This document shows positions 1 through 11,300 of a stretch of 64,000 nucleotides of DNA, one piece after another. The first letter of the stretch is position 1; each line of letters opens with the position of its first letter. The position numbers were made by a program, and so were the translations under genes. This DNA is from Bactericera cockerelli (Eukaryota > Arthropoda > Insecta > Hemiptera > Triozidae). The notes under the pieces were generated by a model that searched no databases, was not told where the DNA came from, and saw only the letters and a list, made by a program, of their open reading frames with translations. The stretch spans positions 25,485,644 to 25,549,643 of the forward strand of contig CM044959.1 of NCBI GenBank assembly GCA_024516035.1. Reading direction: 5' to 3'.

Positions 1-26
1 TAAAATGTTCATCACATAGATCAAGT

Positions 27-94
27 ATAGTATAGTATAGTAGTGCTTTATTTAGACTGTCGGCTCGAGACAAGAAGTCCCATTACGCTAACAG
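27..94 (-). mobile_element. TAGTATAG-tail repeat fragment
   Basis: Near-identical to 23559-23625. On the minus strand it ends AATAAAGCACTACTATACTA, a LINE/SINE 3' tail with a short-motif repeat. Confidence 0.75.
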
Positions 95-164
95 TTTGCA
101 TTCCTTTTAATTGAGTTCCATTCTGTCCACTACCTGTAGAACTAAAATTAGTTGCTAGTTTTAC

Positions 165-335
165 CTTGAAAGCTGCCAGAACCAGTTCATAGTTGTCCCC
201 CTTGCCCATCCCCTGAGCAGCGTACTTGTGCAGCAGAGCAAACACATTGGCAGTGACCTCCTTCAGGCACTGCTTGATGGAGGGCAGGTTCATCTTCATG
301 ATGCAGGTGAGACATTGGATGGAGAGGGTGTTCAG
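165..335 (-). CDS. UTP20: UTP20 exon 29 (last exon in window)
   Basis: CCCTCCAG acceptor and AAG|GTAAAA donor, phase 0. It encodes LNTLSIQCLTCIMKMNLPSI, VFALLHKYAAQGMGKGDNYE and LVLAAFK, parallel to the family LQCLIWVLRFPLPSI and NFHLVVNCFK segments. The intron runs off the left edge. Confidence 0.94.
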
Positions 336-2274
336 CTGGAGGGAAAGGATACAAGCTTTCTTATTTAACACAAGTTCGACAACAAAAAGAAAACATTTTT
401 ACACGGAACATATCATCATCATAGGATGGCGTCATCGTGAACGATGGTAGCCAGACAGTGGAGGAATGACTCAGCACTTCTACCACTGTCTTTCCAAGGA
501 GGCTAATAATTGACAAGGGCCCCAGAACCAAGCCAATGCTGGTCTACTCCTTGTTTATAGTCCCCCAGCCAGACCAGACGGAACATAATGTTTGAAAATC
601 AAATAAAATAGGACTTATATAATTCATTTAATATTTAATACCAACCTAGGCTGGGTGAAGTCAATGTCGGTAGCTGGTTTAGAAGTTTCTGGCGAACACG
701 AGGCATTTTGATACTTTGTATCAAAAAGCCCAATGTTGAATAGACGTGAAGCTAGAAAAAAATTCTGAGGTATTTCAAACTTTGGTTAGAAATTAGTAGA
801 TGTACCAGAATTTGAAATCAATATACCAGAAATAATCTGAACTGTCTCATTTTTTTCTTTTCTCTCTACCAAGATTGGAGCACAGGACTTTGAACTCACC
901 TTGACGTGTGGTGAGGTCAGACACTTGGCCATGAGGGGTACCACCGGGTCCAGATGAGCTCTCACTTGCTCGCTCTCTCTCTTCAGTCGGTCCCTCTTCA
1001 GAATGACCTGGTAGAGACGAAGTCCGAACTCTACTATGATGTTAGCGTTCGTCACAGCAGCAGTTTTCTTTTCGGCGGATAACCGTTTCCGAGGTTCTGA
1101 GGATTTATGATAAACAAAATAAGTCATTCTTCGATTAAATTAAATTTTAAATAACTAAATTTAGTTAAGGGCGCCTTTCAAAACGCACTTAGTGTTTCTA
1201 AAATTTAGATTCCAACCCGGTCCTTTTTTGATTGCTCTGATTTTTTATTTGATAACATATGTAATTATGTAGGTATGTATTATAAATTATGATATATCAT
1301 AACATTAGATATAGATAGTTCTGGAATGATTGTTTGATGAATTTCAAATTAGGTAGGACCGTACCTACCTACTTTGAAATTGATTCTTTTCTATTTTCAA
1401 TGAAATCAGCCCAATTAGTCATATGGTAATTTTAGTCCATCTCCAGTTTTATTATTCAGCTCTTTAAAACATCTACTTCTTAAAATTACACTTTGCTGCA
1501 CTTTGATAAAAAATACAAAGAAACTATTTTCGTCACTGTACATCTGTACAATACTGTACATCATCATAATCAGAAGTAGTCTTTACATTGTTTCCGAGTA
1601 TCACACTTGATTGCAATTGCCTGGGGTTCTGATTTACAAGAGAGCGTAAGAAACTTTACCTTTGGGAATAATAAAACAATCGGGTCGTTCTGGGATGAGC
1701 AGGTTGCTTTTCTTCTCCTCTTTCACAGGAGGAGCTAGGGCAGCGATGCTCTGGGACACCACACCGTAGGCGAACGTTAGCTGAGACGGGAGAGTCACGA
1801 ATGTGTTGTCCGCCAGGCCCAGTGCGATATGACGCAGACATTCGGACGCCTTGAATATGAGCTTATGGGAGAGCGAGCTGGAGAGGACCTGGAGGGAAAG
1901 GGTGAATGGGGTGTTCAAAGGGCACAAGTGTGAGAGTAAAAAATATATTATTGGATGAAGTATTAAATAGAAGGGGTATTTTTCTTTTGGATAAAAAAAA
2001 TTCCAGGTTCGATATTTCCGAATATTTCCATTTTATTCCAAGGTTAACTTCACCACATTCGTGAAAGAAAAATGTGTTTCGGTACTTTTAAAGATAAACA
2101 ATGGACTTAACCTATAAAAAAACTGGAAGCAAGAATTTTCTACTTCCATTTTGTTTAACCAAACTGGAAGAAGGAAGAGGAAAATTTCCTCTTCCAAAAG
2201 AAAAATGACTTGCTTCCAGTTTTGTTCATTTTATTCCACTTTGGTTAGAAAGAAAAATACGGCTAGATACTCTG

Positions 2275-2309
<35 letters not shown>

Positions 2310-5300
2310 GGGGTTTAACGTCGCTTTCAACTGCCATGGTCATATCACGACGGGGGTTTTACCCTCCATTCGCAGGAAACTCACAAACCTGCTACTCATA
2401 TTGACCTCACCCAGACTGAGTGGGGCCGGGAAAAGCCAGCGTCACGAGAATTAGAAATTGAATGGTCACCCATCCAAGTCTTAACCTCGCTGGATGTCGC
2501 TTAACTTCGGTGTTCTGAAGGGAACCGGTGTATTCAACATGCCATCGACGCTGGCTTGGTATTTTTTTATTTATCAAAATAAAAATAGAACTCCAGACAG
2601 GTTACGTACCTCCTTAGCGGGCATCACGAGATGCAACAGATACTTCTCGGAGACATACTGGGCGAGTATACAGAAAGCGTCGTAGCTCTTCTGAGATCTG
2701 GCCTCTGCCACTTTGGACTGAATCTTGGCAACGTCCTTCTCCTCTGCTGTTTCTCCGAACAAATCCTCAGAGAACACCTGGGTAGAGCAAGGGAATACGT
2801 CAGGAAGGTTCATTCATCAAATGAAATGTCTAATAATTAATGTGAGTTATCTGAGTGAAATTTATTCATTTAATTAGATTGTCTGATTCACTGCCTTAGT
2901 AGCTTGATCGATAAGGCGACGGACTTGTAACCTGGAGGTCGGCGGTTCAAGTCCCGGTTTCAGCGTAGATTTTGTAAAGCGAGTTTGAGTAGTGATTAAC
3001 GAAAGTGATTAACTGAAATATGATAACTAAGAGATTTTCTGATTGAATTATAGGATATGTAGGTAGGTACAATATTGAATGTATTTATTTCACCTTAAAA
3101 TATTTTATTAGATATTATGGACTTGTGGACCTTGTGGTAAATAAAAATACACAGAGATAAAATTAAAATCTTGCTTCTCCTCTGGGCAAATAATTCAAAA
3201 AAAAACCTTTCCTCTTTTTCATGATGGATGGTGAGACTTCTAAAAGGATGAATAATTTCTTGCTCCATCAAATTCTATTCGCTACAGTGAGTAAAAAATG
3301 AAGAAGAGAATGAAGGGAAGATAGAAACGGAATGCAGAGAAGAAAGTTAGAGATATGACTGAAACTAGACATTTTTTTTGTCATATGTTATTATTTTTAT
3401 TTTCTCTGTATTCAATAACTATTCATTTGTTTTGTATATTATATTGTGCACATGTAACAACTAACTTTTTATCAAAATCATAATTCGTAATTCTACTCTC
3501 TGTTCCTTACCTCAATCAGCTCCATCGTGCAATGGTCCAGCCCTCTGTTCCTTACCTCAATCAGCTCCATCGTGCAATGGTCTCCCTCTGTTCCTTACCT
3601 CAATCAGCTCCATCGTGCAATGGTCTACCTCTGTTCCTTACCTCAATCAGCTCCATCGTGCAATGGTCTACCTCTGTTCCTTACCTCAATCAGCTCCATC
3701 GTGCAATGGTCTACCTCTGTTCCTTACCTCAATCAGTTCCATCGTGCAATGGTCTACCTCTGTTCCTTACCTCAATCAGCTCCATCGTGCAATGGTCTAC
3801 CTCTGTTCCTTACCTCAATCAGTTCCATCGTGCAATGGTCAGTCGCCTCTGTTCCTTACCTCAATCAGCTCCATCGTGCAATGGTCTACCTCTGTTCCTT
3901 ACCTCAATCAGTTCCATCGTGCAATGGTCCAGGTCACCTCTGTTCCTTACCTCAATCAGCTCCATCGTGCAATGGTCTCCCTCTGTTCCTTACCTCAATC
4001 AGCTCCATCGTGCAATGGTCTACCTCTGTTTCTTACCTCAATCAGCTCCATCGTGCAATGGTCCAGTCGCCTCTGTTCCTTACCTCAATCAGCTCCATCG
4101 TGCAATGGTCTACCTCTGTTCCTTACCTCAATCAGCTTCCATCGTGCAATGGTCAGGTCGCCTCTGTTCCTTACCTCAATCAGCTCCATCGTGCAATGGT
4201 CTACCTCTGTTCCTTACCTCAATCAGTTTCCATCGTGCAATGGTCTACCTCTGTTCCTTACCTCAATCAGCTCCATCGTGCAATGGTCCAGGTCGCCTCT
4301 GTTCCTTACCTCAATCAGCTCCATCGTGCAATGGTCTACCTCTGTTTCTTACCTCAATCAGCTCCATCGTGCAATGGTCCAGGTCGCCTCTGTTCCTTAC
4401 CTCAATCAGCTCCATCGTGCAATGGTCTACCTCTGTTCCTTACCTCAATCAGCTCCATCGTGCAATGGTCTCCTCTGTTCCTTACCTCAATCAGCTCCAT
4501 CGTGCAATGGTCTACCTCTGTTCTTACCTCAATCAGCTCCATCGTGCAATGGTTCTACCTCTGTTCCTTACCTCAATCAGCTCCATCGTGCAATGGTCTA
4601 CCTCTGTTCCTTACCTCAATCAGCTCCATCGTGCAATGGTCTACCTCTGTTCCTTACCTCAATCAGCTCCATCGTGCAATGGTCTACCTCTGTTCCTTAC
4701 CTCAATCAGCTCCATCGTGCAATGGTCTACCTCTGTTCCTTACCTCAATCAGCTCCATCGTGCAATGGTCTACCTCTGTTCCTTACCTCAATCAGCTCCA
4801 TCGTGCAATGGTCTACCTCTGTACTTACCTCAATCAGCTCCATCGTGCAATGGTCTACCTCTGTTCCTTACCTCAATCAGCTCCATCGTGCAATGGTCCA
4901 GGTCTCTGTCTCTCTGTTCCATTTACCTTTCCTTACTCAATCAGCTCCATCGTGCAATGGTCTACCTCTGTTTCTTACCTCAATCAGCTCCATGTGCAAT
5001 GGTCCAGGTCGCCTCTGTGTCTTACCTCAATCAGCTCCATCGTGCAATGGTCCAGGTCGCCTCGCGTGAACGAGGCTCGGAGACTGACGAGCACCGCGTG
5101 CAGGGTGAAGGCTAGCACGTGCGCCTGGAAGCCTCGGCCAGCAGAGTCTTCATCTCCCGCGTCAGGAGGCCGAGGTAGGCCGCTCCCAGGGTGGCCATGA
5201 TCTTCTGCAGCGTCTCTCGGGTGAGCTTGCGGACGCTTTCCAGCTTGCATCGGCAGAATGTGCACAGCTTGGTGAACAGGCTGGAAGATGGAATTGCTTT

Positions 5301-8300
5301 GTTGTACTTTTTTTTTTTTTTTCAACAAATAACTTTTATTTATTTACATTTTTTGTTATTTACAATGGATGAAAAGAATATAAATATCAAAAAATTCAAA
5401 GACAAAATTTTAATTGACTTTCTATTATTACTATACAACTCTTTATATACAAAAGGACATTATGTACATACAAATAATAATTTTAACAGTGAAAAAATTA
5501 AAAAAAAAACAATATATACAACAATAAAAATGAAAAAGAATAGAAAATATATGAAAACATATGTCCTAACTAAAGGGCGGGGTTATTGCCTATGACAATC
5601 TCTTTCACCCAACCCTATGGCAATCTCTTCTACAGTTTCTACAGGACATATTTTTTTCCTTATTGGAGTTTTTTTTTTGTTTTACATGGTGATTTTTTTT
5701 CTTCTTCAAGGTAACAAAACATAATGTCAGTTCAATAGAAAGAGATTCATAATGAACGTAGATGTGTATATGACGTTCAAAGGGATGGATAACCAAATTC
5801 AGTAGTAGTTTCATAATAAGTAAAAGGTAGAATATGTTTATATTATTATTCGATGTTTATACTGTTATTCAATTCTAGGAAAACATGACATCCGAAGAAG
5901 GCGTTTCAAGGACAAGCTCAATAAAGAAGATGAGTGGAGAAAAACTGATTTTTTAATAAAAGGCAAAAATGTTTGCGAAATAATAATAATAATAATAAGA
6001 AGAAGAGTGTGATCCTGCAAACTTGTCATCTTGTGCGGAAATTTTTAAACAATTAATTTTAACATACTAGTTATAGTTTTAGTGAGATAGACTAAAATGT
6101 CTCCTCACTATTAACTTAGAAAAAAAAAAAAAAAATGTATCTACCTGGAAATAATAATAATAAAAATAAAAAAAAATTGGAGAAAAAAACTCACCTCGGT
6201 AGATTTCGTTCGAGCAGATGGACAGGCAACTTCTGGAGCAGCTTCACTATGGCGAGAGCCACCGGGATCTTCATCAGATCTTCCTCGTCCCTGTCAGGAC
6301 CCAGGGACTTCCTGTTCACCTTGTGCACCGAGTCTCCCTGCGCTTTCATCACGAGGATCTTGTACAGGCCCGGGAGTATGTCCCGGTGGATGGAGAATAT
6401 GACGCGGGAGGCTTTGGTCTTGGATAGGACCTGAGGCTTGGCCAGGGACAGGGAGCGAGGGCTGTTGTTGTTGGGCTCGGACTCATCATTATCAGGGTCC
6501 TCCTCCTCCTCATCCTCATTCTCAGGGTCTTCTTCTTCCTCGCCCGATGCAACATCTGCGTCACCCTCCACCCCTGCTGTCTCTTCTTGACTCACTGAGG
6601 TGTCGTTGCTGAAAATATTAAAAATGTAGATTAATGATTTAGTTGCCTCTTCTTGACTCACTGAGGTGTCGTTGCTGAAAATATTAAAAAAATAGATTAA
6701 TGATTTAGTTCCAAATTATAAAACAAATGAACAAAATTGATGAATATTTTTAAATAATTTTGTTTATTTTTTCATGTTCTTTCATTTTTTTGTTTTTGAT
6801 AAAATGTTCTTTGATTTATAAAAATACAAATAAAGTACCTCAAAAAAAAAAATGTTCTAAGTGGACACTATCCCTTAACTCGGGCTTTAGTGCGCTGTGA
6901 TTGGTTGAAACTCTGACTTGAAGGTGTGTCTGATTTAGCTTAACTTTAATCCTGTTTCATAATGTGGCCCTTATAGTTAGATATCTTATCTGTGTTCATC
7001 ACAAATACTGAAACTCGTTTTATTAAATTATATTACAAGTCTTTATCGATCAAGAGAGTGGTTAATGATTTATACTTTTCATACCAACACGGTCATTTTG
7101 TGGCTTGTGCATTGTGTTTACCGTTTTAAACGATTAATGCACAGGGTAGTACAATTAGAATACGGTAGTACATAAAGCCAGTCTCACACGTGCATACATG
7201 AACAAGCAGTGTAAACGAGCGTATACTTGTGTTTTTTTTCTGCCAAACGCACCAATGTATGCATGACAGGCACGTCTTTTCATGCATTTATGCCTGTACG
7301 TGTGTGGTGGGCTTGAAAATGAAATCCTTCAGGGTAATAATAATAATAATTCCGTGTCCGTGAGATAGGATTGGATAACTACATCACGGTGGTGAGAGGA
7401 TTATATGGATGCCCAGATCCTATGTCTAGGGTCCTTTCATGTCCATTTCTATTTGGTTTTAACGTCCTGACTTAAGGTAGACAGGACGGGGGTTTTACCC
7501 TCCATTCGCTGGGAATCGTACCAGCTACCCACATTAACCTCACCCAGCCTGGGTAGGGCCGGAATTGCCAGCCTCACATGTTCGGAGGGAACAGAATTTT
7601 CCGTGCGAAAAGTCTGCTCCAACCGGGAATCGAACTCAGGATCTCTGGACTACGGGCAGTAGTCACAACCATTACGCCACGGAGGCTGATAAATAATAAT
7701 AATTCCTAATAATAATAATTCCTTCAGGGTGAATTCTGAAGGTGTCATAAGGGTTGGGTGGAAGAGATTGTCAAAGGCAATAACCCCGCCCTTTAGTTAG
7801 GACATATATTATGTATATATTTATTTATTTTTTCTTTATTTTTTTCTTCTATTACATTGTATTTTAATTTGTAATTATTTTTGTTGTATATAATATGTCC
7901 TATTAATAAAGTGTAAATAAATAAAAAATAAAATAAATAAAATGAAAAAAAAATGTTGGACGAGGCTCACATCTCAGCAGGCGGGGGTAGCTCGGGCTTG
8001 CTCGCCCCCTCATACGCTCTGCTCAGATCGAAATGGAACGCGTCCAGCAGCGCCGACACAATCTTGATCAGCTGCTTCTGCACGCCGAGTCCACACGACT
8101 TGAGCTTGGCCAGGTACCCGGTGAGGAGCGCCTCGTACTCTCGCCAGCGCAACAGGCGCGCGCATGTGGACGAGGCGCCTATGGCTGCGTCCAGCAGTGT
8201 GTTCTTGTCGAGGTACTTCTCGCACAGGAGGAACTGGGAGAACATGGGCAGGATGTACTGGGTGAGGGTGCGGGCGGCCAGAGGGCGGGACAAGCTCCTG

Positions 8301-11300
8301 CATTGCTCCACGAACCTGAGGACAGAGTGTTTTTTTTTCCTCTCTTTAGGTTCTACCTAGATAAAGCACAAATCTTGAGAAAAAAAAAAAAAAAATTGAA
8401 AGATTTCTTACAAGACATTCAAAAAGAAGAATGGGACTTTAATAGTCTTAATCGGGCAGTATAAATAAGGCGATATTATTAAAAAAAAAACCTGAGGACA
8501 GAGTGTTTTTTTTTCCTCTCTTTAGGTTCTACCGAGATAAAGCACAAATCTTGAGAAAAAAAGAAGTCGAAAGGTTTCTTAAGTCATTCAAAAAAGTAAA
8601 ATGCAGAGTGAACATAACATTGAATATAAAATTAGAAGCCAAATAAAAATGGCTTAGAATGGGTCCTCTGTAAAAAAAAAAAAATGAAAAAAAAAATTGT
8701 GACAATTTTCAAACTTGTGTTCAGAGTTCATGTTTTCAAGTGGAAATGAATACTTTAAAAAAATTCAACAAAGAGCCTACTTGCAGCCTCCTCACTATCA
8801 CTTCCTTCACTTATCTCGGATTCGCAAATCAAAAATGGTTTTAAGATTGAGAGATATACAGGGTGTCCCACCAAACTTGGACACCTCAAATTACTCGGCC
8901 CCTGAAAGAGTTTTTGAAAAATAAAAAATCTTTGGGTACATGGTCTAATTATGCGGTTTCAGTCATGAAATTTTTTTTATACAGGGTGGTTCAAAAGTCA
9001 GAAATTGAGGTGTCAACTTTCGATTTTTAAATGGATCGACCTGAATTTTATTTGATAATTTTACTTCTAAATGGTTCCTGAGTACTTTTTTAAACAAAAA
9101 TTTTACATACAGGGTGGTTTTTTTTCGACCAATTTTTTTTCTAAATCTCGAATAACTCAAGTTTGTTTAATTTTTTTGATAACAAGAATAGAGAGTGTTT
9201 GTATAATGAAAACACGCACTTTCAATTGGCATCAATTTTTTTTTATACAGGGTGGTTCACAAGTGAAATAATGACTTGATTTTTTTTAAAACTGAGTTTT
9301 TTTAATTTTTTATTTGGGATTAATAATTCTCGCTTAATTTTACACATTTTTTGTTAGTCATATCGAAAAACAAAACTAAAGTGTTGTACAGGGTGAGACA
9401 TAATTTTTTTGTGACACCCTGTATATGGGCAGTCAAAGAGACGTAAAATTAAATATAAAAACTAAATAAGCAAGAAAAACTTCGATTTTTAATGATATAA
9501 AAAAGTTATGGTGTTTTAACTAATATTGTCACATGGACCACCCTGTAGATATTTTCTTAAAACATCATATGGGTAGTCGAAACTGTCTAAAATTCAACGA
9601 GGAGTCCAAATCTGAAAGAAAAAAATGAATTCAAAAAGCCATTTTCAATTTTGTGTCTACACCTACCTACTTTTTATTTCTGGTTTTAAAATCATTCAGT
9701 GTGTACACCAAATTGAAAATGGCTTCAAAATTCGTGTTTATTACTTGTTTTTCCCCACGATTCGAAGTCTTCGTTGAATTTTATACAACCTCGAGTACCC
9801 ACAAGATAGTTTAAGAGAATATCTACAGGGTGGTCCATGCGACAATATTAGTTAAAACACCATAACTTTTTGATATCATTAAAAATCAAAGTTTTTCTTG
9901 CACATTTAGTTTTTATATTTAATTTTACGTCTCTTTGACTGCCCATATACAGGGTGTCACAAAAAAATTATGTCTCACCCTGTACAACACTTTAGTTTTG
10001 TTTTTCGATATGACTAATAAAAAATGTGTAAAATTAAGCGAGAATTATTAATCCCAAATAAAAAATTAAAAAAACTCAGTTTTAAAAAAAATCAAGTCAT
10101 TATTTCACTTGTGAACCACCCTGTATAAAAAAATTTGATGCCAATTGAAAGTGCGTGTTTTCATTACACAAACACTCTCTATTCTTGTTATCGAAAAAAT
10201 TAAACAAACTTGAGTTATTCGAGATTTAGAAAAAAAATTGGTCGAAAAAAAACCACCCTGTATGTAAAATTTTTGTTTAAAAAAGTACTCAAGAACCATT
10301 TAGAAGTAAAATTATCAAATAAAATTCAGGTCGATCCATTTAAAAATCGAAAGTTGACACCTCAATTTCTGACTTTTGAACCACCCTGTATAAAAAAAAT
10401 TTCATGACTGAAACCGCATAATTAGACCATGTACCCTAGGATTTTTTATTTTTCAAAAACTCTTTCAGGGGCCGAGTAATTTGAGGTGTCCAAGTTTGGT
10501 GGGACACCCTGTATTTCTTTTTCTGCTCATTTTCTAATCAAGATATTCATAATGAAAATTTCTAAATTTGATTTGGATCGTTGTTCTATCAGAAATGTAT
10601 TTTTTTTCTCGGTAAAAACAAAATTCAAATCTTTTGGTAGGCCCGACTAGTTTCAACATACCTATAGCTTTTGTTTGTAGCGTAATGGGACTAAACTATT
10701 AGAGTAACAGGACTCTATAACAAGTTAACCTACAGCTTAACTTCGCCCCGGATTACAAGACAATTGTACATTTAATATTTCTATATTTAATTTGTAAATT
10801 CTATATTTATATTGTTCTGTTGATTGTTTTGTATAAAAAAATAAAGTGTAAAAAAAAAAAAAAAATAAGAACTACTAAACTATTTAGATCAAGAAGAAGC
10901 ATAGACCGCTAACCTGAGCATGGCACGGGATCTCCTATGCAGCTGCACATGCAGAATATTCTCGAATAGGTCGGTTTCCAGATCAGCAGAGCAGGAGAAC
11001 TGGTGTAGATCAGTGAGCACTGGATGTAGAGAGGGGGGGCACTCCCGCACCATGTAGCCTAGCAGCATGATACTGTCCTCCTGGGGGACAAGAAACATCA
11101 TCATCATCATCGGGTGGCGTCATCGAGAACGATGGTGGCCAGACAGTGGAAGAATGACTGAGTCAGCACTTCTACCACTGTCTTTACAAGGAGGCTACTA
11201 ATTGACAAGGGCCCCCAGAACCAAGAAACATTACAAACAATATTAAATCTTGCAGCACATTATTTTTTTTTTAATTTAATTTTCACAAAATACCCTGAAA

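Noticed and set aside
3505..5060. CRISPR-like array of regularly spaced repeats
   Set aside because: There are no unique spacers, the repeat unit is contiguous, and the context is eukaryotic intron.
3527..5200. Three long plus-strand frames (up to 557 codons) with LPLFLTSISSIVQWS-type repeats
   Set aside because: A 43-bp period rotates the same sequence through three frames, so all are open by arithmetic. The array is antisense to, and derived from, a UTP20 exon border.
8033..8464. 143-codon plus-strand frame
   Set aside because: Antisense shadow of GC-rich UTP20 exon 23.
8963..10407. Paired 65-codon frames (RKKIGRKKTTLYVKFLF type) in both arms
   Set aside because: Identical because the arms are inverted copies; low-complexity AT translation without a known domain.
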